Positions 34,568 to 43,537 of a stretch of 64,000 nt of DNA are shown one piece after another (positions within the stretch are counted from its first letter, which is position 1; the number at the start of each line of letters is the position of its first letter). The stretch is from contig JBBQPZ010000008.1 of the NCBI GenBank assembly GCA_038216655.1, positions 62,001 to 126,000 of the forward strand, written 5' to 3'. The notes under the pieces are model-generated. The model was not told where the DNA came from, did not search any database, and was given only the letters and a program-made list of their open reading frames with translations. This DNA is from JAFDWR01 sp038216655. Its GTDB lineage: Bacteria > Armatimonadota > Fimbriimonadia > Fimbriimonadales > Fimbriimonadaceae. A program made the position numbers and the translations under genes.

Positions 34568-34731
34568 GTGCGGTGCCACGGCTTGGCCAGGACCGGAGGT
34601 GCTCGAGAACTCGGAACTGCTTCCTGGCAAGCCGTGCTCCTACGTCCCGGTGATAATGACCGCACGCGGTTTACCGGGAACGTCTCCCCTTCACGGGTCG
34701 ATACCAGTCCCGGCCAAACCGTGGCACCGCA
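34568..34731. repeat. Cruciform-forming intergenic element
   Basis: About 164 bp bounded by inverted repeats: GTGCGGTGCCACGGCTTGGCC (34568-34588, here 21 nt of which about 20 pair) and GGCCAAACCGTGGCACCGC (34712-34731 region). The interior holds further short dyads such as GGCAAGCCGTGCTCC. Non-coding; distinct in sequence from the 185-bp MITE-like pair. Confidence 0.65.
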
Positions 34732-34763
34732 GTCCGAGTAACTGCCAACTCAGAGTGAAGTCC

Positions 34764-36002
34764 CTAGGCGAACCGATCTGGCGCCATCGGCTTCATCTTG
34801 AATCCGGTTTCCTCTCCCATCACTAACGAGGTGACGATCTTCCCCGTGACCGGTCCAAGCGAGACCCCCATCATCGAATGCCCCGTCGCCACGATCAGGT
34901 TCTCAAATCCCGCCGGACGCCCGAGATACGGCATGCCGTCCGCCGAGCAGGGCCGGAGCCCGGCCCACACGTCGAGATCCTTCTCGTCGGGAACCACCAC
35001 GTCCGGGAAGAACCGCGGGATCGACTCCCGGATGCCCTGAAGTCGCCGACGATTGATCGACAGGTCGTTCCCCGTGATCTCCATCGTCCCGGCAAAGCGG
35101 ATTCGATCCGCCATCGGCGTCACCGCGACGCGCGCGCCAACCAGGATGGCGCATCGCTGGAGCGTCCGCTTGCCATGCAGGTCAAAGCTGTATCCCTTCC
35201 CCGCCTGCATCGGCATGCAAAGCCCGAGAGTTCGGGCGAAGCCCCCCGACCAGGAGCCAGCGGCAAGCACGATCTCGTCCGCTGATAATTCGCCGAACGC
35301 ACCTTTGAGCCCCCTAACCTGTGATCCTTCCTTCACGGCATCCGTTACTTCGGCATCGTAGATCAGCGTCACGCCGAGCCGACTGCACTCCGCGGCAAGC
35401 CAAGCCATCAGCCGGACCGGGTCGAGCTGACAGTCGTCGCGAAAGTGGACCGCTCCTGCGACGTCCATCCGGTGGTCAGGCTCAAGTGCCTTGAGCTCGG
35501 ATGCCGAGAGCACAGCGGCGTCCAGCCCGAGCGCTGTTGCCCGAGCCGCAAGTTCGGCCTCCTCATGAAGAGCCGATTCGGTCCGACAGAGCATCAGCAG
35601 GCCAAGGCACTCCAGGTTGAAGTCCCCTTCCATCTCAAGATAGAGCGCCCGCGAGGCCAAATTCAAGTCGCGCAGCAACTCGGCACAGTTAGCAACGTGC
35701 CGCCGATTGCATGACCGCGCGAACCGCCACGCCCAGCGGATCAGCTCCGGATTCAAAGACGGACGAACCGCGAAGGGCCCCTGCGGATTCAGCATCATCT
35801 TCAGCCCGAGGCCCACCATCCCCGGCGCGGCGAGGGGCTCAAAGTGGCTAGGCACGATCATCCCCGCGTTGCCGAGGGAGCAACCCGCTTGATCCGAAGG
35901 GCCGCGCTCCAGCACCGTTACTTGGAAGCCCGCCCGAGCAAGATAGTAGGCCGAGCACAAACCGACGATGCCGCCGCCCACGATCGCGACCGATTTACTC
36001 AA
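34764..36002 (-). CDS. D-amino acid/D-hydroxyproline dehydrogenase (DadA-like FAD enzyme)
   Basis: 412 residues. The FAD fold AIVGGGIVGLCSAYYLARAG at the N-terminus, CSLGNAGMIVPSHFEPLAAPG, and the C-terminal WAGLRPCSADGMPYLG with ATGHSMMGVSLGP place it with DadA-like D-amino acid dehydrogenases. Beside a hydroxyproline epimerase it most likely oxidises cis-4-hydroxy-D-proline to pyrroline-4-hydroxy-2-carboxylate, passing electrons to the respiratory chain or oxygen. It overlaps the epimerase gene by 8 bp. A plain D-amino acid dehydrogenase is the alternative. Confidence 0.87.
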   Translation of the reverse strand: MSKSVAIVGGGIVGLCSAYYLARAGFQVTVLERGPSDQAGCSLGNAGMIVPSHFEPLAAPGMVGLGLKMMLNPQGPFAVRPSLNPELIRWAWRFARSCNRRHVANCAELLRDLNLASRALYLEMEGDFNLECLGLLMLCRTESALHEEAELAARATALGLDAAVLSASELKALEPDHRMDVAGAVHFRDDCQLDPVRLMAWLAAECSRLGVTLIYDAEVTDAVKEGSQVRGLKGAFGELSADEIVLAAGSWSGGFARTLGLCMPMQAGKGYSFDLHGKRTLQRCAILVGARVAVTPMADRIRFAGTMEITGNDLSINRRRLQGIRESIPRFFPDVVVPDEKDLDVWAGLRPCSADGMPYLGRPAGFENLIVATGHSMMGVSLGPVTGKIVTSLVMGEETGFKMKPMAPDRFA

Positions 36003-36930
36003 GCACGATCCCTTCGCGCAGAGGATCGGAGGGAGAGAAAATCAGTTGCGTCTCAGCCGTCACATGCGCCGTCCCCTCGATCGTCGGCAGAATTCGGTCG
36101 CCTTTCCGCTCGTACGAGGCGCGGAAGGTGGTGCCCAAAATGCTCTCCTGCGTCCAGATCACCCCCGGAGCGAGCTTCCCCGCTGCGGCCAGACAAGCGA
36201 GCTTGGCGCTCGTCCCAGTTCCGCAGGGTGAACGATCGTAGGTCCCGTCAGGACAAAGAACATAACTCTTCGAGTCCGCTCCCTCGACCGTCGGCGGGCC
36301 GAAGAGCTCAACATGGTCCACATCCCCAAATCCGGCGCGATGCACCGCCTGCAGAATGCCACGAGAGCACTTGAATAGGTCCTCAAGATTGTCCGACCAG
36401 ACCGGTACCGGCGAGCGCTCGACAAGAAAGAACGTATTGCCGCCGTAGGCGACCTGGCCTTGCACCTCGCCGTAACCCATGACGCTCAGCATCACCCGCT
36501 CCTGGATCACGTAACTCGGAACGTTCTCGACCCGCACACGGGTGTCGTCGATCAGTTCAGCGCTCACCGGACCTGCGATCGTGTTGAGGCGGTGCCGACC
36601 TTGGCTCTCCATGTTCAAGTGCCGGAGCGTGACCATGAATCCCATCGTGCCGTGTCCGCACATTCCCAGCGGGCCGGCGGAGTTGAAGAAAATCACATCG
36701 TGAAGGCAACCTGGCTCGCTCGGAGTACCAAACCAAACTCCGACGAACGCGGGCCCGGCCCGCGGCTCAAGCACCAGGGGCCGGAACACCTGCTCAAACA
36801 CCTGCTTCATCCGCTCAACTCGAGACGCGATCGGCCCAGGACCCAATTCGATCTCGCCAAGCTGGATGACTCGCGTCGGTTCTCCTTCCGTGTGGGAGTC
36901 GATCACTCGAACGCGGGCAACGGCAGACAT
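35995..36930 (-). CDS. 4-hydroxyproline 2-epimerase (proline racemase family)
   Basis: 311 residues. Both catalytic cysteines of the proline racemase family are present: GMCGHGTMG (about residue 90) and DRSPCGTGTSA (about 237), which speaks against the trans-3-hydroxyproline dehydratase subgroup, where one is Thr. VIDSHTEGEPTRV is the N-terminal signature. It would convert trans-4-hydroxy-L-proline to cis-4-hydroxy-D-proline, the first step of the pathway completed by its neighbours. The ATG is 6 nt below TAGAAT. The next gene in the unit is the D-hydroxyproline oxidising enzyme. Confidence 0.88.
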   Translation of the reverse strand: MSAVARVRVIDSHTEGEPTRVIQLGEIELGPGPIASRVERMKQVFEQVFRPLVLEPRAGPAFVGVWFGTPSEPGCLHDVIFFNSAGPLGMCGHGTMGFMVTLRHLNMESQGRHRLNTIAGPVSAELIDDTRVRVENVPSYVIQERVMLSVMGYGEVQGQVAYGGNTFFLVERSPVPVWSDNLEDLFKCSRGILQAVHRAGFGDVDHVELFGPPTVEGADSKSYVLCPDGTYDRSPCGTGTSAKLACLAAAGKLAPGVIWTQESILGTTFRASYERKGDRILPTIEGTAHVTAETQLIFSPSDPLREGIVLE

Positions 36931-36936
36931 GTGCGA

Positions 36937-36942
36937 ATTCTA
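36937..36942 (-). promoter_or_regulatory. -10 box TAGAAT of the epimerase unit
   Basis: TAGAAT lies 6 nt upstream of ATG 36930. It is divergent from TATGCT (37002-37007), so the 86-bp gap holds both promoters of the hydroxyproline cluster. Confidence 0.45.
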
Positions 36943-37001
36943 CTGCACGCGTAAAGGATCCCTTGGCATGGAATCGTTCAGCATTAAAGCTTCTTCTGTG
37001 C

Positions 37002-37007
37002 TATGCT
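37002..37007 (+). promoter_or_regulatory. -10 box TATGCT of the deaminase gene
   Basis: TATGCT ends 9 nt before ATG 37017; leader of at most a few nucleotides expected. Confidence 0.4.
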
Positions 37008-37016
37008 TTGGCCCAC

Positions 37017-37913
37017 ATGGCAGCGATGGAATGGCGCGGCGTGATCCCGGCGATCACCACGAAGTTTAACGACGACCGCTCGGTCGACCTCGGTTTTCTC
37101 GCGGAGCACGCGAATTGGATGATCGACGCGGGATGCCGGGGCATCGTCGCCCTCGGCTCCCTCGGCGAAGCGGCGACCCTGGACCACAGTGAGAAGATCG
37201 CGATCCTGGAGACCCTGGTCAAAACGGTCGGAGACCGGGTTCCGGTCGTTTCAGGAGTTTCTGCCCTCGCCACCCATCAGGCGGTCCAACTCGCCAAGGA
37301 AGCACAAGACGTCGGCTGCAAGGGCCTCATGGTCCTCCCCGCTTACGTCTACAAGGGCGATTGGCGAGAAGTGAAAAACCACTTCAACGCGATCTTCCGA
37401 GCCACGCCCCTGTCGTGCATGCTCTACAACAACCCGATCGCCTACGGAGTCGACGTGCTGCCCACCCAAGTCGCCGAGCTTGCGGCGGAAAACGCCAACC
37501 TGCATGCGATCAAAGAGTCGAGCGCCGATGTGCGCCGAGTCACCGACATCGTGCTCACGCTCAAAGACCGCCTCGCCGTATTCGTCGGCGTCGACGACCT
37601 GATCGTCGAAGCGATGGCGGCAGGCGCATTGGGTTGGATCGCCGGCCTGGTCAACGCCTTTCCCGCCGAGTCGGTCAAGCTATTCAATCTATGCAAGGAA
37701 GGCAAGACAAAGGAAGCCGCCGACCTCTACCGCTGGTTCCTTCCCCTCCTCCGCCTCGACGTCGTCCCCGAGTTCGTCCACCTCATCAAGCTGACCCAGC
37801 AGGAAGTAGGGATGGGCTCCGAGAAGGTCCGCCCGCCGCGCCTCGAGCTATCGGGCGAAGCTCGCGACACGGCGCTGAAGGTGATTCGGACTGGGATCGC
37901 TGAGCGACCCTAG
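37017..37913 (+). CDS. Dihydrodipicolinate synthase-family lyase, probable pyrroline-4-hydroxy-2-carboxylate deaminase
   Basis: 298 residues, a DapA-type barrel. The pyruvate-loop-like GSLGEAATLDHSEK, the active-site Tyr in YNNPIAYGVD and the Schiff-base lysine in AIKESSADVRR are present. In this context the likely reaction is deamination and dehydration of pyrroline-4-hydroxy-2-carboxylate to alpha-ketoglutarate semialdehyde. ATG 37017 is preferred because TATGCT precedes it; ATG 37026 is an alternative. A true DapA role cannot be excluded, since dapB is 28 kb away. Confidence 0.83.
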   Translation: MAAMEWRGVIPAITTKFNDDRSVDLGFLAEHANWMIDAGCRGIVALGSLGEAATLDHSEKIAILETLVKTVGDRVPVVSGVSALATHQAVQLAKEAQDVGCKGLMVLPAYVYKGDWREVKNHFNAIFRATPLSCMLYNNPIAYGVDVLPTQVAELAAENANLHAIKESSADVRRVTDIVLTLKDRLAVFVGVDDLIVEAMAAGALGWIAGLVNAFPAESVKLFNLCKEGKTKEAADLYRWFLPLLRLDVVPEFVHLIKLTQQEVGMGSEKVRPPRLELSGEARDTALKVIRTGIAERP

Positions 37914-38011
37914 GTGCGAGAATATTGAAGTACTGAGGGTCAAGGGATCTAGCTCGCATGTGCCTAATTGACACGTCTGCCGGAACGCTCACCACTCAAC
38001 ATTCCCCGGCC

Positions 38012-39439
38012 CTAGGGATTAATCTGAACCGTCTTCAAATCGGTGTAGAAGTCCTTCGCCACCGCGCCCTGCTCGCGTGAGTGCGAACTCGACTGCTTGA
38101 ATCCCCCGAACGGCGCGTGCAAGTCGACACCGGTCGTGTCGCCGTTCACCCGCACCATGCCGACCTGAATCCGGTCGATGTACTCGAACGTCGACTTCAG
38201 ATCGCGCGTAAACAGCGCGGCGCTCAGGCCAAATCGAGTTTGGTTGGCGAGGTCGAGAGCGTGGTTCAGATCGTTCGCATCCAAGACCGCCAGCACCGGG
38301 CCGAAGAGCTCCTGCTGAGCCAAGTCGGACTCTGGATCGACACCCGTAAAGATCGTCGGTGGCACAAAGAACCCCTCACTGGGAATCGGGCCGGAGTAGA
38401 TCCGGTCCGCCCCCGCCTCTTCGAGCGACATCCGCAGTGAGCCCTGGGAGGCCGCGGAGATCACGGGACCGACCGCTGTCGCCTTCTCGGCTGGGTCGCC
38501 TACGGGCAGAGCGGTGACCGCCGCCTTCAGTTCCTTCAGGAACTCGTCGCGCACGCCCGGCGTGACGACCACCCGGCTCGTTGCGGTGCATTTCTGGCCA
38601 GCAAACCGCATCGCGCCGCCCGCGATCAAAGTCGCGGCTTGGGCGAGATTAGCATCATCAAGCACGATCGCTACGTTCTTGCCGCCCATCTCGGTTTGGA
38701 ACTTCAAATTCCGGGCCGCACAAGCCTGGGCGATGGCGGTACCCGCACGCTCCGATCCGGTGAAACTCAGCACGCCGACCCCTTCATGGCCGATGAGCGC
38801 GGGTCCGATTTCGACTCCGCTCCCGTAAAGCACGTTGAATACCCCGGGAGGCATCCCGGCGGCGAGCGCCGTCTCGGCAAGCTTCGCCGCGACCCAGGAG
38901 GAAGACTCCGCCGGTTTCAGCACGACGGTGTTCCCCACCGCGAGCGCCGGAGCCGCTTTCCAAAGGGGAATCGCGATCGGAAAATTCCAGGGAGTGATAA
39001 GCGCGGCAACGCCTACCGGTACCCGCATCGAATACTGGACACTGCCCGGGGCAAGCGCAGGGATCACCGAGCCAGTCTCACGAACCGCCTCACCGGCGAA
39101 ATACCGAAGAATCGCGACCCCTCGATCCACCTCGCCCGCCGCTTCGCCGATCGGCTTTCCAACCTCGCGTACGATTGCGGCCGCCATCTCGGTAGACACG
39201 TCGTTGATCGCATCTGCCCAACGGTTCATGATGTTGGCCCGGTCCGCACCGGTGCGTCGACGCCATCCCACCTGCGCTTCATGCGCAGCGGAAACTGCTG
39301 CGCAGACGCTGCTGGCCGACCCCGCCGGGACGCGCGCAACTTCCTCTTGCGGTCGAGTTGGATTGATCGAGGTGATGAAATCACCGTCGCCTGGCGCGAC
39401 GAATTCGTTGCCGATGAAATGCCTGAGAGTTTCTGCCAT
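38012..39439 (-). CDS. Aldehyde dehydrogenase, probable alpha-ketoglutarate semialdehyde dehydrogenase
   Basis: 475 residues. The NAD(P)-binding PWNFPIAIPLWK, the general-base region EMGGKNVAIV, the catalytic cysteine in FAGQKCTATSRVV and the C-terminal APFGGFKQSS are all intact. It would oxidise alpha-ketoglutarate semialdehyde to alpha-ketoglutarate, the last step of hydroxyproline breakdown, as its neighbours suggest. Relatives act on other semialdehydes, so specificity is inferred. It is transcribed toward the deaminase gene, so the cluster is not one operon. Confidence 0.87.
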   Translation of the reverse strand: MAETLRHFIGNEFVAPGDGDFITSINPTRPQEEVARVPAGSASSVCAAVSAAHEAQVGWRRRTGADRANIMNRWADAINDVSTEMAAAIVREVGKPIGEAAGEVDRGVAILRYFAGEAVRETGSVIPALAPGSVQYSMRVPVGVAALITPWNFPIAIPLWKAAPALAVGNTVVLKPAESSSWVAAKLAETALAAGMPPGVFNVLYGSGVEIGPALIGHEGVGVLSFTGSERAGTAIAQACAARNLKFQTEMGGKNVAIVLDDANLAQAATLIAGGAMRFAGQKCTATSRVVVTPGVRDEFLKELKAAVTALPVGDPAEKATAVGPVISAASQGSLRMSLEEAGADRIYSGPIPSEGFFVPPTIFTGVDPESDLAQQELFGPVLAVLDANDLNHALDLANQTRFGLSAALFTRDLKSTFEYIDRIQVGMVRVNGDTTGVDLHAPFGGFKQSSSHSREQGAVAKDFYTDLKTVQINP

Positions 39440-39707
39440 TACTGTCCGAGGTGCCCGACGGCTCGCACGAGTTTACGTTGAGTGCGCCTCTTAAGTCGAT
39501 TAATTCGCAGTATCGGATGTCCGAAAGGGTGATTCGGTCGTCGTCGATCCAGCAATGGGAAGTTGCGCGAGGTCGTCTCGAGCCCAGCTTCCGGATAATC
39601 TTAAGACAAGGATTCAAAAAATCGTTTAAGCTTGAATGATTGAATATTATAGGCTATTCGATCGCCTTGCGAACGTATCCTAAAGACGCTGCCCTTCGGA
39701 GTCTCGA

Positions 39708-42092
39708 ATGATCACCCTGTTCCTCCTCTCTCTCGTCTCGTCCGCTTCCGCCACCCCCGTGCCGATGGCCCATGCCACCGCGGTGCCCTTCTCCGCCGTG
39801 CATCTCCACGACAATTTCTGGGCCCCGAGGATCGAGATCAATCGGACGGTTACGATCCCGTTCACCTTCGAAAAGTGCGAAGAGACGGGTCGTATCGCCA
39901 ATTTCGACCGAGCGGCGAAGGTCAATCGAGGGGAACCCCTCGATGATCGGAAGATCACGGGCTACCCCTTCGACGAGAGCGATGTCTACAAGATCATCGA
40001 AGGTGCCTGCTACACCCTGAGCGTCAACCGAGATCCCAAGTTGGAAGCCTACATCGACAATCTGATCGAGAGGATCGGTGCGGCGCAGGAGAAGGATGGC
40101 TACCTCTACACCAGCCGAACGATCAATCCTGAGCATCCTCATGAGTGGTCCGGACCCACGCGCTGGTCGAAGGAGGAAGACCTCAGCCACGAGCTCTATG
40201 ACCTAGGCCACCTCTACGAGTCTGCCGTCGCCCACTTTCAGGCCACCGGGAAGCGCACCTACCTGAATATCGCGATCAAGAGCGCCGACCTCCTCTGCCG
40301 CACGTTCGGACCCGGCAAGCGCAAGATCTGGCCGGGACATCAAGTCGTTGAACTCGGACTCGCCAAACTCTATCGCGCGACCGGCAAGAAGGAGTATCTC
40401 GATCTCGCCAAGTTCATGCTCGACTCGCGCGGCGGAAGCGGCGAGTACTGGCAAGCCCACAAGCCGGTGGTTGACCAGGACGTGGCGGTCGGTCACGCCG
40501 TTCGCGCCGCTTACATGTACACGGGCATGGCCGATGTGGGAGCGCTGACTGACGACCCGCGCTACATCTCCGCGATCGACAAGATCTGGGACGATGTCGT
40601 GTCGCACAAACTCTACATCACCGGTGGAATCGGCCAGACAGGCTCCGGCGAAGCGTTCGGCGCATCGTACGACCTTCCCAACATGACCGCCTACTGCGAG
40701 ACCTGCGCGGCCGTCGGTAACGAATTCTGGAATGAGCGACTTTTCCTGCTTCACATGGACGCCAAGTACGTGGACGTGCTCGAGCGCACGCTGTACAACG
40801 GCCTCATCTCCGGCATCTCACTCGATGGGAAGTCGTTCTTTTATCCGAATCCCCTGGAGTCACGCGGTCAGTTCTCGCGCAGCCCGTGGTTCCCATGCGC
40901 GTGTTGCCCGGGCAACATGACGCGCTTCGTCGCCAGCGTTCCGGGCTACTTCTATGCCCAGCAGGGCAACAACCTGTATGTGAACCTGTTTGCCTCGGGT
41001 ACCGCTTCCATAACCCTCGACGGCGGCAAAAAGGTTGAAGTCATACAGGAGACGAATTACCCGTGGAGCGGCGATGTAAAGCTCACTGTCAACCCGGCCA
41101 AGTCCGGCGATGTCACGATGCGCGTCCGCATCCCGGGATGGGCAAGGGACCAGGCGGTACCAAGTGATCTCTACCGCTTCGCCGACGGCGCCAAAGCTCC
41201 GGTCCACCTCGAAGTTAATGGCCGTCCTGTCCCGGTCAATCTTGAAAAGGGCTACGCGACCCTTTCACGCAACTGGAAAAAGGGCGATGTGATCCATCTC
41301 GTCCTACCGATGCCGGTTCGGCGAGTCATTGGCAACGCCAAGATCGTGGCCGATCAGGGTCGGATTGCGCTTCAACGTGGTCCGGTGCTGTACTGCGCGG
41401 AGTGGCCGGAGAGCCCCAGCGGCCATGTCCGCAACCTGCTGGTGCCCTCCGACGAGAAGCTCACTCCCCAGATGCAAAAGGATCTGCTGGGTGGCGTCGT
41501 GACGCTGAAGGGCACGGCGAAGGCGCTGGCCTACGACAAGGAAGGCAAGGTCGTCGCGACCGATCAGCCGTTCACCGCGATTCCCTACTACGCATGGGCG
41601 AACCGCGGGCGGGGCGAGATGGAAGTCTGGCTCCCCGAGAAGATGAGTGCCGCCCGTCCGACCCCTCAGCCGACCCTCACCTCCACCGCCATCGCCCGCA
41701 GCTCGGGGGGAACCGGCCTTGAGAACCTCCACGATGGTCAAGCGCCGAAAGCTTCCGGTGACGAGAGTGTGGGCTTCTTCCACTGGTGGCCGAAGAAGGG
41801 CACGACCGAGTGGGTTGAGTACACCTTCCCCGCCGAGACAACCGTCTCCGAGTCCCGGCTCTATTGGTTCGACGACAGCGGCCGCGGCGAATGCCGCGTA
41901 CCCGCCTCCTGGCGACTGCTCTACCAAGACGGATCCGAATGGAAGCCCGTCGAAGCGACCGGGGAGTACGGCGTCGCGATGAATAAGTTCAATGGGATCA
42001 CCTTCAAGCCGGTGAAGACCAAGAAGCTCCGAGTCGAAGTGAAGCTCCAGCCGAACTGGTCGACGGGGATTCAGGAGTGGGAAATTAAGTAG
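39708..42092 (+). CDS. Secreted GH127-family beta-L-arabinofuranosidase
   Basis: 794 residues. A signal peptide (MITLFLLSLVSSASA) is followed by the GH127 alpha/alpha barrel: FWAPRIEINR, DESDVYKIIEGA, DGYLY, and the zinc-cysteine site formed by AYCETCAAV (Glu-x-Cys) and FPCACCPGN (Cys-x-Cys-Cys). In the characterised HypBA1 enzyme these cysteines and Glu form the Zn-thiolate nucleophile centre. The last about 140 residues (from about 655) form a discoidin/F5-8-like binding domain. The substrate would be beta-arabinofuranosides, as on hydroxyproline-rich plant glycoproteins. CGGAG precedes the ATG. Confidence 0.92.
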   Translation: MITLFLLSLVSSASATPVPMAHATAVPFSAVHLHDNFWAPRIEINRTVTIPFTFEKCEETGRIANFDRAAKVNRGEPLDDRKITGYPFDESDVYKIIEGACYTLSVNRDPKLEAYIDNLIERIGAAQEKDGYLYTSRTINPEHPHEWSGPTRWSKEEDLSHELYDLGHLYESAVAHFQATGKRTYLNIAIKSADLLCRTFGPGKRKIWPGHQVVELGLAKLYRATGKKEYLDLAKFMLDSRGGSGEYWQAHKPVVDQDVAVGHAVRAAYMYTGMADVGALTDDPRYISAIDKIWDDVVSHKLYITGGIGQTGSGEAFGASYDLPNMTAYCETCAAVGNEFWNERLFLLHMDAKYVDVLERTLYNGLISGISLDGKSFFYPNPLESRGQFSRSPWFPCACCPGNMTRFVASVPGYFYAQQGNNLYVNLFASGTASITLDGGKKVEVIQETNYPWSGDVKLTVNPAKSGDVTMRVRIPGWARDQAVPSDLYRFADGAKAPVHLEVNGRPVPVNLEKGYATLSRNWKKGDVIHLVLPMPVRRVIGNAKIVADQGRIALQRGPVLYCAEWPESPSGHVRNLLVPSDEKLTPQMQKDLLGGVVTLKGTAKALAYDKEGKVVATDQPFTAIPYYAWANRGRGEMEVWLPEKMSAARPTPQPTLTSTAIARSSGGTGLENLHDGQAPKASGDESVGFFHWWPKKGTTEWVEYTFPAETTVSESRLYWFDDSGRGECRVPASWRLLYQDGSEWKPVEATGEYGVAMNKFNGITFKPVKTKKLRVEVKLQPNWSTGIQEWEIK

Positions 42093-42101
42093 CTGTTGGC
42101 T

Positions 42102-42146
42102 CCCCTTCCTTTTGCGGCGATGATTGTGCGCCGGAAGAGGAAGGGG
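42102..42146. terminator. Imperfect hairpin between convergent genes
   Basis: CCCCTTCCT.TT at 42102-42113 pairs with AA.AGGAAGGGG at 42135-42146 with a 21-nt loop, between the GH127 stop and the MinD stop. T-rich on one side; it may act as a bidirectional terminator. Confidence 0.35.
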
Positions 42147-42226
42147 TTGGGGGATGGAGATTCTGCCGCGGAACTAAGCGACTTCAGCCACGTCTTGACG
42201 GCGAGGGCCCCATCACCGTCTAGCCT

Positions 42227-43405
42227 TTACGCCGACCGCGCGCCGAAAAAACGCTTGAACAGTCCACCTTCAGCCTTCGACGACGCGGGCATCCCGACGA
42301 TCTTGCAGGCCAATGCATCGAAGTCGCGCGCTGCCTGGCTTTGGGGATAGGAGAGGAAAGCAGGGACCCGCATTCGCGCAGCGTTGACCACAGTACGATC
42401 CGCGCTGATCTTGCCGAGGTATTCGGCTTTCGCATCCGCGTTGGCAGACAGGAACGCCATGAACTTGCCGAAGATCAGCTTCGCCTGAGTGTCGCTCGTC
42501 GCCTGATTGACCACGCAGCGAATCACCATCGCCGGCCTACGGTCGAGCAATGCGCGGGCCGTGACGTAGGCATCGAGAATCGCGGCCGGATCGGGAGTGG
42601 TAACCAAGACCGCCTCATCCGAAGCCATCAGCAGGGAGAGAACGCCTTCGTGGATGCCTGCCGCGGTGTCGAGAATCAGATAGTCGAACGCCTGGTTCAG
42701 CTTGCTGAAATCCGCGTCGGCGGATTGCAAGTCCGAGTAGTTTAGGTCAGCCAATTCCGCCGCTCCCGCAGGTCCGGCGAGAAGGAACACCCCGCCACGA
42801 ACTCGCTCGAACGCCGCGACGAGGTCCACGCGACCGGCGATCACATCGCTCAGCGTGTGCGTCGGCTTCGCCCCGAACATCACGTGGAGATTGGAGAGCG
42901 CAAAGTCGCAATCCATCAAGCCAACCCGGAAACCGCGGGACGCCAACGCCGTGGCCAGATTCGCCGAGACGGACGACTTGCCAACGCCACCCTTTCCGCT
43001 TGTGATCGCGATCACCTTCATCGGTTCGCTTCGCTTGCGCGCCGACTCCGTCAACTCGGGGTTGGACCGAACGATCTTCGGGGCGTTTGACACGGCGTCA
43101 ACGAGGTCGATGACCTCAAGATATTCTGGAGGCCCATAGGCCTCGCGCAGGCCGGCAACCACCACTTCGTTGGGCGCGATGATCACCGAGATCTCTCGGC
43201 ATGCGGCGGCCTTGAGCCGACGTAAGGCGTCAGGATGAACGACACTGCGGCCCAGGCAGATCAGCTTTCGGTCTTCCAAGCGCAGAGGCAGAACCTGCGC
43301 TTCATAAGCTTGCCGCTTCGGCACCAACGCCAACGCCTCTGCCGTCGGATGCCACGCCGAGGCATCCTGATGGTTGACCGCGAAAATTCCGTTTTGACTG
43401 CTCAT
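42227..43405 (-). CDS. MinD/FlhG-like ATPase with N-terminal MshEN-type domain
   Basis: 392 residues. About 30-110 resembles the MshEN (GspE N-terminal) domain (VLPLRLEDRKLICLGRS, then RRLKAAACREISVIIAP), known from type II secretion/type IV pilus ATPases and able to bind cyclic di-GMP in some. From about 128 a deviant-Walker P-loop ATPase follows: ITSGKGGVGKSSVSANLA, LMDCDFALSNLHVMFG, DYLILDTAAGI. A role in positioning or number control of pili or another polar machine is plausible. The C-terminus ends in a short basic amphipathic helix (LFKRFFGARS), like a MinD membrane-targeting sequence. It is divergent from the next gene with a 132-bp gap. Confidence 0.82.
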   Translation of the reverse strand: MSSQNGIFAVNHQDASAWHPTAEALALVPKRQAYEAQVLPLRLEDRKLICLGRSVVHPDALRRLKAAACREISVIIAPNEVVVAGLREAYGPPEYLEVIDLVDAVSNAPKIVRSNPELTESARKRSEPMKVIAITSGKGGVGKSSVSANLATALASRGFRVGLMDCDFALSNLHVMFGAKPTHTLSDVIAGRVDLVAAFERVRGGVFLLAGPAGAAELADLNYSDLQSADADFSKLNQAFDYLILDTAAGIHEGVLSLLMASDEAVLVTTPDPAAILDAYVTARALLDRRPAMVIRCVVNQATSDTQAKLIFGKFMAFLSANADAKAEYLGKISADRTVVNAARMRVPAFLSYPQSQAARDFDALACKIVGMPASSKAEGGLFKRFFGARSA

Positions 43406-43523
43406 GGTGTCCGTGCCCTATCGAATCTTCCATGCAATTAGGCGAGATTCGTACCGTCGGGCCCGGCATCCCTGCGAGTTTTTGCAGCCCGATCGGCTAA
43501 CGGAAGCCCCGAGTTTTTCGCAG

Positions 43524-43529
43524 TACAGT
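43524..43529 (+). promoter_or_regulatory. -10 box TACAGT
   Basis: TACAGT ends 8 nt before ATG 43538; leaderless-type spacing. Confidence 0.45.
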
Positions 43530-43537
43530 GAAACACA

